Assembly: GCF_018636735.1 (NCBI RefSeq)
Contig: NZ_CP045200.1
Coordinates: 2,882,001-2,946,000, forward strand
Source of the DNA: Erythrobacter sp. 3-20A1M
GTDB taxonomy: Bacteria > Pseudomonadota > Alphaproteobacteria > Sphingomonadales > Sphingomonadaceae
Direction of reading: 5' to 3'
DNA: 64,000 nt
A program made the position numbers and the translations under genes. Of the stretch, positions 1 to 7,795 are shown in pieces; position 1 is the stretch's first letter, and each line of letters opens with the position of its first letter. Below the pieces are notes generated by a model. It was not told the origin of the DNA. It worked only from the letters and a program-made list of their open reading frames with translations, and did not search any database.

Positions 1-1
1 T

Positions 2-196
2 AGAGACCAAACAACTGCCGACCTTCGAAAACAGTTTTCGGGCAACATGTTAAAGTCGGAAATCAAAGAGCGTTCGGTCGTCACAGAAGCAACTGCGAAG
101 AACAAGTCGATCTACGAAATGGGCGAGGCGACGGCCAAGAAAGAATTCTCCGACTTTTCGAAAGAGCTTCTAAAGAAAATTGGGCTTCTGAAATGA
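2..196 (+). CDS. ParA-like ATPase, C-terminal fragment (5' end outside window)
   Basis: An open frame runs from the window edge to the TGA at 194-196. The visible 64 residues have the typical C-terminal pattern of ParA/Soj partition ATPases: a short basic-Thr-Ile-like strand segment followed by a helix with T-E-A-x-A-x-N-K-S-I, then an amphipathic helix ending in a lysine-rich tail. The nucleotide-binding motifs would lie upstream of the window, so the family call rests on the tail only. Its stop overlaps the next start (ATGA), so the genes are probably translationally coupled. In a mobile element such a gene would serve maintenance or partition of the excised form. Confidence 0.5.
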   Translation, partial: RDQTTADLRKQFSGNMLKSEIKERSVVTEATAKNKSIYEMGEATAKKEFSDFSKELLKKIGLLK

Positions 197-573
197 AAAC
201 ACATGATCTTGCAAAAGCACTTACGCAATTAGGTAAGCTCCTTCGCACCTTGCCGAATCAAGAACTGGAAGAACTTGGTTCGACGCTGTCGAACTTTGCT
301 TCAGGCCCCTCCGCTGATGTCGGAATTAGCCTTTCGGCACTGGCGTCGCTCTCAAAATTTAGCAAATCGGATTGGGAAAAGGTTGCCCGCGACTTCGAGC
401 TTCCCGTCGACCTTCGTCCCCGCGATGCGGCGCGCGATGTAATGGGCAAGATTTTGACCTACCTCGCTGAGAATGATGCGGAGCGGAAACGGGTCGCAAT
501 GAAAGCTCGCGCCGCCACCGACCAGCCTTCCGAACTGTCAAACGCGCTGAAGTTCCTCCTTTCAAATGGTTAA
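193..573 (+). CDS. Hypothetical protein, partner of ParA-like gene
   Basis: This 126-residue protein is not recognised. It starts in an ATGA overlap with the ParA-like gene and itself overlaps the next gene by 8 bases (its TAA lies inside the next gene's first codons). This is a tight three-gene operon. The protein is predicted mostly helical, without membrane segments, cysteines or a signal peptide. Position immediately after a ParA-type ATPase would suit a small DNA-binding (ParB-like) or regulatory partner, but no helix-turn-helix can be called with confidence. Function unknown. Confidence 0.6.
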   Translation: MKTHDLAKALTQLGKLLRTLPNQELEELGSTLSNFASGPSADVGISLSALASLSKFSKSDWEKVARDFELPVDLRPRDAARDVMGKILTYLAENDAERKRVAMKARAATDQPSELSNALKFLLSNG

Positions 574-1311
574 GGTTGTCGAGAAGATCGAGGCAAACTA
601 TCTCGCTTTTTCGCAAATGGTTTCGGATTCTATCGTTTCCAACATCGCAACGTTTAAGGGGAACGAGAGGCTATCTGAGAGCTATGCCAGAATAGCGGCG
701 ATCAATGCGATAAAGATAGACGTTGTTGAGCCTCACTTTGCAAGGGGTGCGGCACATTTTTTCTTCGAAGCCCATAATGATGCCCTACTGTCCACGTTAA
801 CGCCAGCTTCGGAAGCTGGCGGCCGGCGCTTCAGGCTCTCCGTAGCTTTATGGAAAATACTATGGCCGCGATCTTCTTTCTGGACCATCCCGTCGAGTTC
901 GAAAAGTGGAGGGTAGGAGATTTCCGGCTACCACCGAAGGCGATGCGCGAATACATCGCAGAGCACCCCAAGCTTATCAACCTTGTCAACGATCTGGGTC
1001 TTAAAGCCGCACTTGATAAAGAGTATGGCACGCTGTCGAAGGCTGTGCACGGTTCAGACAGCCTGTTCCGGATGACGTCTGCAGAGGGTAACATAAACAT
1101 CGCAAATCCTAGTGCGGCCGATCTCGGGAAGTGGTCGGCTCGCGAGCGCAGCGCCGTCGACCTATCCATCACTGCACTTGCAGGGGTTCTTAGCGATTTT
1201 TTAGAGGGCGCGAAGATGCAGAACTTGCGGGCCGTTCTTGGCGTGGCGGTTCAACCAAAGAGCCGAGCCGCCCTGAGGAAGCACCTGAATATCTCGATCC
1301 CTGAGCCATAA
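566..1311 (+). pseudogene. Hypothetical protein, third gene of the ParA-like operon, interrupted by an apparent 1-nt frameshift
   Basis: Two open frames abut. The first runs from ATG 566 and loses its coding character near 800-830. The second is open through 781-1311 and contains a plausible globular protein sequence from about 800 onward. The total span of 746 nt becomes 747 (249 codons, including the stop) if one base is added, so a single missing base around 790-815 would restore one protein of about 248 residues. It could be a real mutation or an assembly error; no slippery heptamer suggesting programmed frameshifting stands out. Family not recognised. It overlaps the previous gene and is probably co-transcribed with it. 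Confidence 0.55.
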
Positions 1312-1391
1312 CTTTCGGATAAGGCGGCGCCTCGTTATAAAAGAACCTGTTAAAACCTGTGCCGCTTGCATTAGCCTCTCTGGAGGGCGCT

Positions 1392-1826
1392 GTGGGTGAG
1401 CGAACGTTCGATATTTTGCGAAAAAACAGCGCTAATCTGAAGGCTTGGGCAAGTGGCTGCTGCGATCCTTCGCCGAGTGTGCGAAATGCAATCGGCGCTC
1501 TGGCAGAGATCGTCTACGCCCGGCATGTGGGTGGCGTGATCGTGTCTGATACGAAGGACGAGTATGACGTCGAGTTTACAGGGACTGACCGCCACACCGT
1601 GGAGGTCAAGACGCGACTGAAAGGAGAGAAAGCCAATTTTCGAGGCAAAGCGGCCGACGTGTTCGCGCAAGTTTACTTCCAGCGCAGTGCGGGGACGCGC
1701 TCGGTCGTCGCGATTAGGACGCGAGACGGACAGCCATTAGTGGTCAACAGCGGCGAGAATCCATGGTCGGTCGATGAGGATTTCGAGCCTTATGTGGTGG
1801 ACATCGACGCAATTCGCGAAGAGTAA
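1392..1826 (+). CDS. Small protein with PD-(D/E)XK nuclease-like motif
   Basis: The frame could begin at GTG 1359, but GTG 1392 has a GGAGGG ribosome site 5 nt upstream and is preferred, giving 144 residues. The central part has a D-x-E-F...V-E-V-K-T-R pattern, which matches the core strand arrangement (acidic residue, then E-x-K) of restriction-like nuclease folds. An upstream helix contains a conserved-looking A-L-A-E-I-V-Y-A segment, as in DUF3883/VSR-like or Mrr-like proteins. No DNA-binding domain is visible. It may be a stand-alone nuclease or a degenerate family member. The motif is seen directly; nuclease activity is inference. Confidence 0.45.
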   Translation: MGERTFDILRKNSANLKAWASGCCDPSPSVRNAIGALAEIVYARHVGGVIVSDTKDEYDVEFTGTDRHTVEVKTRLKGEKANFRGKAADVFAQVYFQRSAGTRSVVAIRTRDGQPLVVNSGENPWSVDEDFEPYVVDIDAIREE

Positions 1827-2061
1827 GTTGGCAGCCTTGGCAGGGGAAAGCTGACAGCAAGTCCTTGGTGCTGCGATAAAAACTAAGCATCGATTGCTAG
1901 GACGGTAACCCGAATCCAACGGCTCTCATCCTTCGGGTGTTCGTAATCTTCCTGTAGGTTAAACGACCAATGCCCCAACCGAACTAGCACTTGTCTATTA
2001 TGTCTTAGACATTCGCGATGGGACCCTTGCGGAGAGGTTCGCGAGGTGGGACAATTCGCGC

Positions 2062-3240
2062 ATGAAGACCCATTGCATTCTAGGCCAGCGGAAGCTGAAA
2101 CAGTCCGACATCGTCCACGCGCGCGGACACAACAACCGCGAAGAAGACGTTGGTAATTCCGACCGGTCAGCGCCTCCGCCATCCGTAATCTTCGGACCGC
2201 AAGACGCATGGATAGGTGTCCGCGATCGGCTCAAAGATCTCGGCATTCGTCCGCGCAAGGGTGCCGTGCTGGCGCTCGAACTGATGCTGACCACGTCCCC
2301 GGAATGGTGGCCAAGCGATGATCCGGTGCGCTACGTCATGCAGCTGCGGCGCTTCATTCGCCGCTCAATGCGCTATCTACTCGGCCGGTATCCGCGATGC
2401 GCTATCATGTCGATCACGCTCCACTCCGATGAGCAAACGCCGCATCTGCACGTCATCGTGCTTCCGGTGCGCAAGCGGATCGACCGTCGGTTCGCGGACA
2501 AAGGCGAGCGCTGGACTTTGAGCGCGCGCGGCGACCTTCCGCCGAAGCGCACGAAGGATGGACCGAAGCCAGACTACTCGACATTCTGGAGAGGAGCGAT
2601 CGGATCTCGCGGTCAGATGGCATACGAGCAAACTGTTTTTGCGAAGGTCATGGAACCGCTCGGCCTCGAGCGTGGCCGGGTCTGGAGCGGCGCGCCAAAC
2701 AAGCCGAACGCGGTGCACCAGGCCGAGATGCGCGACGCAATCGCCGCGGCGAATTCGGAGCGAGAAGGGCTTGTCAGATCGCGCGAAGTGCTTACGAGCG
2801 AACGCGCAAGGATCGGCCAATGCAAGGCGGCGATCAATGACAAGCTGGCCGAAGTCGAAGCGTTACTGACGCGGGTTCGTGCCGACGAAGCGCGTTTGGC
2901 TGAGCAGCGTCGCGCTTTCGATTTGGAGCGCGCCGAGTTCGACGAGAAGCTGGTGAAGGTGCGCCGCTGGAAAGCCGGGCTGGATGCGCAACGGGACCGT
3001 GTAGTCGAAGAACGCGATAAGCTCGCGGAAAGTGCGCCGAAGGTCGCCGCGCTCGCCGAGGCGGCGATTAAAGCGCTCCGGTCTATCGATCTGGAGCGTA
3101 TCCCGGAGCATGAGCGCTCCATTGTAATGCAGGCGGCTCATGCGATCGGTCGGCCCTTGGAGGCCGCAGACGGCGCGCACTGGGCGATCGCGGCGGCACG
3201 GACGGAGCTGAAGGCTTCGCGACCGTCACGAGGACGCTGA
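2062..3240 (+). CDS. MobV/Pre-family relaxase (mobilization protein)
   Basis: This 392-residue protein carries the MobV signature around residue 120: H-x-D-E-x-T-P-H-L-H, followed by a hydrophobic strand and V-L-P-V. In the family these histidines and acidic residues coordinate the metal used to nick the transfer origin. The C-terminal half (about 220-350) is a long, highly charged coiled coil, also usual for MobV/Pre relaxases. Family members are commonly 400-500 residues, so this one is compact but looks complete. Upstream (1827-2061) is a non-coding stretch with a short inverted repeat at 2001-2011 that could be part of an oriT. The gene makes the island mobilizable in principle; no mating-pair genes are nearby. 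Confidence 0.8.
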   Translation: MKTHCILGQRKLKQSDIVHARGHNNREEDVGNSDRSAPPPSVIFGPQDAWIGVRDRLKDLGIRPRKGAVLALELMLTTSPEWWPSDDPVRYVMQLRRFIRRSMRYLLGRYPRCAIMSITLHSDEQTPHLHVIVLPVRKRIDRRFADKGERWTLSARGDLPPKRTKDGPKPDYSTFWRGAIGSRGQMAYEQTVFAKVMEPLGLERGRVWSGAPNKPNAVHQAEMRDAIAAANSEREGLVRSREVLTSERARIGQCKAAINDKLAEVEALLTRVRADEARLAEQRRAFDLERAEFDEKLVKVRRWKAGLDAQRDRVVEERDKLAESAPKVAALAEAAIKALRSIDLERIPEHERSIVMQAAHAIGRPLEAADGAHWAIAAARTELKASRPSRGR

Positions 3241-3795
3241 TCAGACCTCCTTGTCTTCTCGTTCGACGGAAATACTCGGATCGAAGGAAGGATCGGCCGG
3301 CGGCAAGTTGACGGACGATGCCGGAGGTTGACTAACCTCACAACGCCCACCCCGGGCAAGCGCGTTCCGCCGCTGCTTTTCAACGTAGGATGGCGAAACC
3401 TTTGGATATACGTCCATGCCCTCAAAACGTGCGGGAAGGTCTTTGAGACCGTGCTTTGTGAGGTAGTCGTCCCAGGAGATGTGGTGCTTCCGCTGGACAT
3501 GCAGCGCGAGGCTCTCGGTCCGTTTCGAGCATTCCAGGCACTCAAGCCAATCGTGCCGAACCGTTGCTTCCAGTAGGCGTCGCACCTCGCGCTCCTCGTC
3601 GCTTTCTTGTGCGAGGTGCTCTTCCGCCTGTCGGACTAGCTCGGCCTTAGGTCCGGTGTTTTCATCCACCCACGAACGATCACGGATGATGCGGCGCCAC
3701 TCTAGCACCAGCGGCATGATCTCCAGCAGGTCTTTGTGACGCAGCCGAGCGATGTCGGCTGTCAGCAAAGCGGCTTCTTCGAGTGTGCGGTTCAT
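3241..3795 (-). CDS. MucR/Ros-like zinc-finger transcriptional regulator
   Basis: Residues about 85-155 match the MucR/Ros plan: an upstream tryptophan-leucine turn, then C-L-E-C, a stretch with H-V-Q-R-K-H, then a D-x-Y-L-T-K-H-G-L segment and a basic tail with Y-P-K-V-S-P-S-Y-V-E-K-Q-R-R. In Ros/MucR the two Cys and two His bind zinc and the flanking basic residues contact AT-rich DNA. The N-terminal ~80 residues are helical and the C-terminal tail is acidic and probably disordered. The protein is 184 residues, slightly longer than usual MucR. It ends back-to-back with the relaxase gene (no intergenic bases). A role in controlling element genes is likely but inferred. Confidence 0.6.
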   Translation of the reverse strand: MNRTLEEAALLTADIARLRHKDLLEIMPLVLEWRRIIRDRSWVDENTGPKAELVRQAEEHLAQESDEEREVRRLLEATVRHDWLECLECSKRTESLALHVQRKHHISWDDYLTKHGLKDLPARFEGMDVYPKVSPSYVEKQRRNALARGGRCEVSQPPASSVNLPPADPSFDPSISVEREDKEV

Positions 3796-3835
3796 CTCGG
3801 TCTATCCCTAGCGCGGGTGCAGCGTCCGGTCGAGA

Positions 3836-4450
3836 TCACCATTCGATGTCCTCGATCCGATGCGGAAAGCGATGCGGCTGTGCCTCAATGGCACGACGCA
3901 GCGTCGCGCTAGGCGAGCAGTCGAAGTTCGAGCCTGGCGCGCTTGCCCGCAGCATGAGAAGGATCGACTTGCCTTCCGGGCTGAGCCGCAGATCAGCAAT
4001 AGATCGGCCTTCGCACGTGATGATCTGCTCCAGCTCCAGATACTGCAGGTAATCCTCGAGGTATGCGCGTGAACCGTCGAACGTCTTCTCGACAACCTCC
4101 TCCGGCCGCCGGACGTGAAGCTCCTTGTCGAGCGCCTCAAGAACATGCCGCATCTTCTCGACTGGATCGCTTCTTCGATCGCAACGGCACCGACCGAGGC
4201 GGAAGTGGCTGAAGAGCTCGCGGATGGTCTCGTGGTAATCGCCGCGCGGATCACGGAAGAGCCACGTTTTCGCGACCTTCTCGACATGCGCCGGACTGCC
4301 GCCGCGCATTTGTTCGAGGCCCCAAGCTTTGTCAGGCTCGCCGGTCCACCACCAGCGACCGATCCGATCCTCGTGAATGGGACTTTCGCGCTGCCCCTTC
4401 GGCTTGATCCATCTGACCTGCTCGATCACACTCGTCTTGATCATTTTCAT
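3836..4450 (-). CDS. Hypothetical protein
   Basis: About 204 residues from ATG 4450; a second ATG six bases further in (4444) has better spacing to the AAGGAG site just upstream, so either may be used. The product is soluble, rich in arginine and tryptophan near the N-terminus (W-I-K-P...W-W-W-T-G), with a C-terminal section that looks like a winged-helix or helical domain (L-E-D-Y-L-Q-Y-L-E-L-E-Q-I-I...L-S-P-E-G). No catalytic signature is recognised. It lies 40 bp upstream of the MucR-like gene in the same direction and may share its transcript. Function unknown. Confidence 0.55.
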   Translation of the reverse strand: MKMIKTSVIEQVRWIKPKGQRESPIHEDRIGRWWWTGEPDKAWGLEQMRGGSPAHVEKVAKTWLFRDPRGDYHETIRELFSHFRLGRCRCDRRSDPVEKMRHVLEALDKELHVRRPEEVVEKTFDGSRAYLEDYLQYLELEQIITCEGRSIADLRLSPEGKSILLMLRASAPGSNFDCSPSATLRRAIEAQPHRFPHRIEDIEW

Positions 4451-4481
4451 ACTCCTTGAGATTGCTCCCACGGAGATTTTT

Positions 4482-4703
4482 TCACAGCAGCGGCAGCTGC
4501 CTTTTCTCGCGCTCGCGCACTCGCGAAGCGGCTGCCATCGCCTGTTGCGCGGCTCCTACCGCCCGGCGGTATTCGCTGGTCCTGCGACGCTCAGCGCGTT
4601 CGAAGCTGAGGGACACATCGTCGAACCAGATCGAGGCGTAGATCGCCGCAGCCATTGCACGCAGCGTTTCGTCGTGGGCAAGGGGCACGGGCCGAGTCGT
4701 CAT
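4482..4703 (-). CDS. Small hypothetical protein
   Basis: A 73-residue frame with an alanine-rich helical centre and a basic C-terminal half (E-R-A-E-R-R-R-T-S-E-Y-R-R). It is the first gene leftward from the divergent promoter region shared with the methyltransferase and is followed about 30 bp later by the gene starting at 4450. No domain is recognised. Its start at 4703 is close to the inverted repeat at 4714-4751, so its expression may respond to the same regulator as the restriction-modification genes. Existence as a real gene is likely from position but not certain. Confidence 0.4.
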   Translation of the reverse strand: MTTRPVPLAHDETLRAMAAAIYASIWFDDVSLSFERAERRRTSEYRRAVGAAQQAMAAASRVREREKRQLPLL

Positions 4704-4713
4704 GCCTCATGGG

Positions 4714-4751
4714 TAGAACAAAACGCTCGGCAAGAAACCCGTTTTGTTCTA
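4714..4751. promoter_or_regulatory. 12-bp perfect inverted repeat in divergent promoter region (candidate operator)
   Basis: TAGAACAAAACG at 4714-4725 is mirrored perfectly by CGTTTTGTTCTA at 4740-4751, with a 14-bp spacer. It lies between the leftward small gene (start 4703) and the rightward methyltransferase gene. Methyltransferases of the EcoRII/SsoII group often carry an N-terminal helix-turn-helix that represses their own gene, and the one here has such an N-terminal segment, so autoregulation at this site is a reasonable inference. Confidence 0.5.
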
Positions 4752-4760
4752 GATATGTTC
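4746..4760 (+). promoter_or_regulatory. LexA-type SOS box (GTTC-N7-GTTC) upstream of the restriction-modification operon
   Basis: The sequence GTTC-TAGATAT-GTTC matches the alphaproteobacterial LexA consensus GTTC-N7-GTTC with an AT-rich spacer. It overlaps the right arm of the inverted repeat and lies about 70-85 bp before the preferred methyltransferase start. A motif of this length is expected a couple of times by chance in 64 kb, so function is only suggested by its place in a promoter region. Confidence 0.35.
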
Positions 4761-4831
4761 GATAATACCGATTGACGCTGGGAAGGATAGAGGTCAAAAC
4801 GTCCTCAACTTTTCCCCATCGCGAGTTCGAC

Positions 4832-6091
4832 ATGCAAGCCACAATCGACGGATCCGAAGCGCTGACAAGAGCGCGAGAGATATTCACCCAGAAGGAGCTC
4901 TCTGCGCTGATCCATCGCTCTGCAAAACAGATCGGACGATGGGAAAAGGCTGGACGCGCTCCGCCGGAATTCGTCCCACTTCTGAAGTCGGTCATTGAAG
5001 GGCGTTCGCCTGTTGCGCGGCCGGAGGATAGTGATTTCACGTTCATCGACCTGTTCGCGGGCATTGGAGGGATCCGCATCGGATTTGAGCAGGCCGGTGG
5101 CCGTTGCGTATTCACCAGTGAATGGGACAGCTACGCTCAGAAGACCTACGCCGAGAATTTCGCGGACGATCACGACATCGCTGGCGACATTACCCAGATC
5201 GATGCCGATGAGATCCCGGACCACGACGTGCTTCTGGCTGGTTTCCCCTGTCAGCCGTTCAGCCTAGCGGGCGTGTCGAAGAAGAACGCACTCGGCAAGC
5301 CGCATGGTTTCGAGTGCACGACGCAGGGCACCCTTTTCTTCGATGTGCAGAGGATCATAGCGGCCAAACGTCCGAAGGCTTTCCTCCTCGAGAACGTGAA
5401 GAACCTCGTCAGCCACGACAAGGGTAACACCTTCCGTGTCATCATGGATGTGCTGGAGAACAAGCTCGGTTATGTTGTGCGGCCCCACGTCGTAGACGGC
5501 AAACGGTTCGTTCCGCAGCATCGTCAGCGGATCCTGCTTGTCGGCTTTCAGAAGGATGTCGGCTTCGACTGGGACGAAGTGATCGCGCGTATGCCGGAGG
5601 TTGCCGATGGACCGAAGCTCGCCTCGATCCTCCACCGCGAAACCGGAAGTGAGCCGGATGTCGATGGCGGTCGCTACCTCGAGCCCAGCGGCCGCGTTCT
5701 CAAAAAATACACGCTGACTGACCGCCTCTGGCAGTATCTTCAGGGATATGCGGAAAAGCACCGGCTCGCTGGGAATGGGTTCGGCTGCAGTGTCGTAGGC
5801 CCGCAGGACACGAGCAGAACGCTGTCGGCACGATACTACAAGGATGGCTCGGAAATCCTGATCAGCCGGGGCAAGGGTCGAAATCCGCGACGGCTAACTC
5901 CTCGAGAGTGCGCACGCCTGATGGGCTATCCGGATACCTTCCGGATCCCGGTATCCGACACGCGGGCATACAAGCAGTTCGGAAACTCGGTCGTCGTTCC
6001 GATGATGGCGGAGGTGGCCCGGGCGATGAAGCCTGGTATCATGCATCTTACGAAGGACGAACCGATCCAGTTCGAACTGGCGCAGTCCTGA
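4832..6091 (+). CDS. DNA (cytosine-5) methyltransferase, EcoRII/Dcm-like
   Basis: From ATG 4832 the product has 419 residues (a TTG at 4772 would add 20). Residues about 15-55 form a helix-turn-helix-like segment. The methyltransferase core follows: F-I-D-L-F-A-G-I-G-G (SAM binding) near 71, the catalytic P-C-Q-P-F-S near 139 with the nucleophilic Cys, E-N-V near 187, the Q-x-R-x-R motif, and F-G-N-S-V near the C-terminus. All ten-motif landmarks are in standard order. It is followed directly by Vsr and an EcoRII-type endonuclease gene, so the target is probably the inner cytosine of CCWGG or a close relative. It protects host DNA from the partner nuclease. Confidence 0.9.
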   Translation: MQATIDGSEALTRAREIFTQKELSALIHRSAKQIGRWEKAGRAPPEFVPLLKSVIEGRSPVARPEDSDFTFIDLFAGIGGIRIGFEQAGGRCVFTSEWDSYAQKTYAENFADDHDIAGDITQIDADEIPDHDVLLAGFPCQPFSLAGVSKKNALGKPHGFECTTQGTLFFDVQRIIAAKRPKAFLLENVKNLVSHDKGNTFRVIMDVLENKLGYVVRPHVVDGKRFVPQHRQRILLVGFQKDVGFDWDEVIARMPEVADGPKLASILHRETGSEPDVDGGRYLEPSGRVLKKYTLTDRLWQYLQGYAEKHRLAGNGFGCSVVGPQDTSRTLSARYYKDGSEILISRGKGRNPRRLTPRECARLMGYPDTFRIPVSDTRAYKQFGNSVVVPMMAEVARAMKPGIMHLTKDEPIQFELAQS

Positions 6092-6094
6092 CCT

Positions 6095-6544
6095 GTGGCC
6101 GACGTCGTCGACAAGGCGACGCGCAGCCGGATGATGGCGGGTATCCGAGGCAAGGATACCAAGATCGAGGTCGCGGTCCGGAAGGCTCTCCACGCCCGGG
6201 GTTTCCGTTACCGGACCGACGTGCGATCGCTTCCCGGCCGTCCCGACATCGTCTTGGCACGATGGAATGCCGTGGTCTTCGTTCATGGCTGCTTCTGGCA
6301 TGCACACGATTGCGGCCTGTGCCGCATTCCGGCGACCAGGCCTGACTTCTGGCGTTCGAAGCTGGATGCGAATGTCGCGCGGGATCGGAAGAACACGGAA
6401 GCCTTGCTGCGGTCCAGTTGGCGCGTAGCGATCGTATGGGAATGCGCCTTGCGTGGCCGGGGAGTTGAAGGTCTAACCCGGGTTGCGGATCGACTCGAAG
6501 ACTGGATCCGGGGAGATGGCAACATGATCGAAATTCGCGGATGA
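6095..6544 (+). CDS. vsr: Vsr very-short-patch repair endonuclease
   Basis: This 149-residue protein has the full Vsr pattern: an N-terminal R-S-x-M-M-A-G-I-R-G-K-D-T-K-I-E helix, then F-R-Y-R-T-D...L-P-G-R-P-D-I-V (the nuclease core), F-V-H-G-C-F-W-H-x-H-x-C, and a final W-R-V-A-I-V-W-E-C. Vsr nicks 5' of the mismatched T in T:G mismatches produced when 5-methylcytosine deaminates, preventing mutation at methylated sites. The start is 3 bp after the methyltransferase stop; the end overlaps the endonuclease start by 4 bases (ATGA), so the three genes form one operon. The length matches the family. Confidence 0.93.
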   Translation: MADVVDKATRSRMMAGIRGKDTKIEVAVRKALHARGFRYRTDVRSLPGRPDIVLARWNAVVFVHGCFWHAHDCGLCRIPATRPDFWRSKLDANVARDRKNTEALLRSSWRVAIVWECALRGRGVEGLTRVADRLEDWIRGDGNMIEIRG

Positions 6545-7761
6545 AGAGCGGATCGCTGTCGGAATACTTCCAGCATGTCGCATGGAAGCCGCTATCCGCC
6601 GTAGATGCCGAGGCACACCGGTCGCACCAGCACGAGTTCGGCGGCGTGGGCAAACTGAGGGCCATCCTCGGCGATGACGATCGCAACGAGATCCCCACAA
6701 CCTTCATCTACCTGAACGACGACGATCCTGAGCCTCTGCAAGAGGTCCGATGGCTCAGTTGGTATGACACGCGCCGAAAGCAGCCGCATCGCTCAGCCGA
6801 ATACAGGCTCTATTTCCCGGACAACGTCGTCACGGACAATGCAGCCGAAGGCGACCTGCTGATCATCGGCGTCCGGCCTGATGACACCCTGATGGCCATC
6901 ATCGCCGAGGGTGGGTCGACCATCGAGCAACAGCTCCTATGGTTATTCGGCGCGAACGATCTCCTGCATCCGGGCTTCTCGGTAAAAGGTGAGATTGAGG
7001 CCGACCAGACGCGGCTGGAATTCGCCTCGCGCTACATTCTCGAACAGCTCGGTGTCGAGATCGAGGAAGAGGCGCCTAGCTTCCTAGAGGCGATGCTCGA
7101 TAGGTTCGACGGAAAGTTTCCGAGCACGCGCGATTTCTCATCCTATGCGCGGGAGACCCTCGGCGATATCGATTTAGCGGCCGATCCTGACGAAGCGGTC
7201 ATCGTGCTGATGGAAAGGGAGGAGATCCTTTTCCGAACCTTGGAGCGGCATCTGATCGGTGACCGCCTGCAAGCCGGGTTCGACGAAGTGGACGACTTCA
7301 TCAAGTTCAGCTTGTCGGTCCAGAACAGGCGCAAGTCGCGGGCTGGGTCGGCGCTGGAGAACCATCTCGAATGGCTCTTCGGACGGCTGCAGCTCCGGGC
7401 CGATCGGACGCCTGTCACCGAGGGAAAGGCGAAACCGGACTTCCTGTTTCCCGGGACCTCCGCCTATGCCGACCCGACTTTTCCGGTGGAGCTCCTTACG
7501 ATGCTGGGAGTGAAGTCGAGCTGCAAGGATCGCTGGCGACAGGTTCTGGCCGAAGCCGACCGCATCGACGACAAGCACCTACTAACTCTGGAGCCGTCCA
7601 TCAGCGGAGCTCAAACCGATGAGATGCAGCAGCGTCGTCTGCAGCTCGTGCTTCCACGGCGGCTACATCAGACCTATTCGACTAAGCAGCAGGATTGGCT
7701 CATGTCCGTAAACCAGCTGGTCGATATCGTTCGCGAGCGGCAGGATGCCGCCGGGTTGTAA
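6541..7761 (+). CDS. EcoRII-type restriction endonuclease
   Basis: The protein has 406 residues, almost the same length as R.EcoRII as I recall it (404). The C-terminal EcoRII-C domain is clear: S-R-A-G-S-A-L-E-N-H-L-E-W-L-F, then K-P-D-F-L-F-P-G, and G-V-K-S-S-C-K-D-R-W. The spacing D-(25)-K-(4)-K-(9)-E reproduces the catalytic residues known for EcoRII (D299, K324, K328, E337). The N-terminal ~160 residues would be the effector-binding domain, which in EcoRII makes cleavage depend on a second site. It overlaps vsr by 4 bases. Expected recognition is CCWGG or a related site; this is family inference, not seen in sequence. Confidence 0.9.
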   Translation: MKSGSLSEYFQHVAWKPLSAVDAEAHRSHQHEFGGVGKLRAILGDDDRNEIPTTFIYLNDDDPEPLQEVRWLSWYDTRRKQPHRSAEYRLYFPDNVVTDNAAEGDLLIIGVRPDDTLMAIIAEGGSTIEQQLLWLFGANDLLHPGFSVKGEIEADQTRLEFASRYILEQLGVEIEEEAPSFLEAMLDRFDGKFPSTRDFSSYARETLGDIDLAADPDEAVIVLMEREEILFRTLERHLIGDRLQAGFDEVDDFIKFSLSVQNRRKSRAGSALENHLEWLFGRLQLRADRTPVTEGKAKPDFLFPGTSAYADPTFPVELLTMLGVKSSCKDRWRQVLAEADRIDDKHLLTLEPSISGAQTDEMQQRRLQLVLPRRLHQTYSTKQQDWLMSVNQLVDIVRERQDAAGL

Positions 7762-7795
7762 AGTTCGACGCGAATTCCATCCCGACGATATGGGT

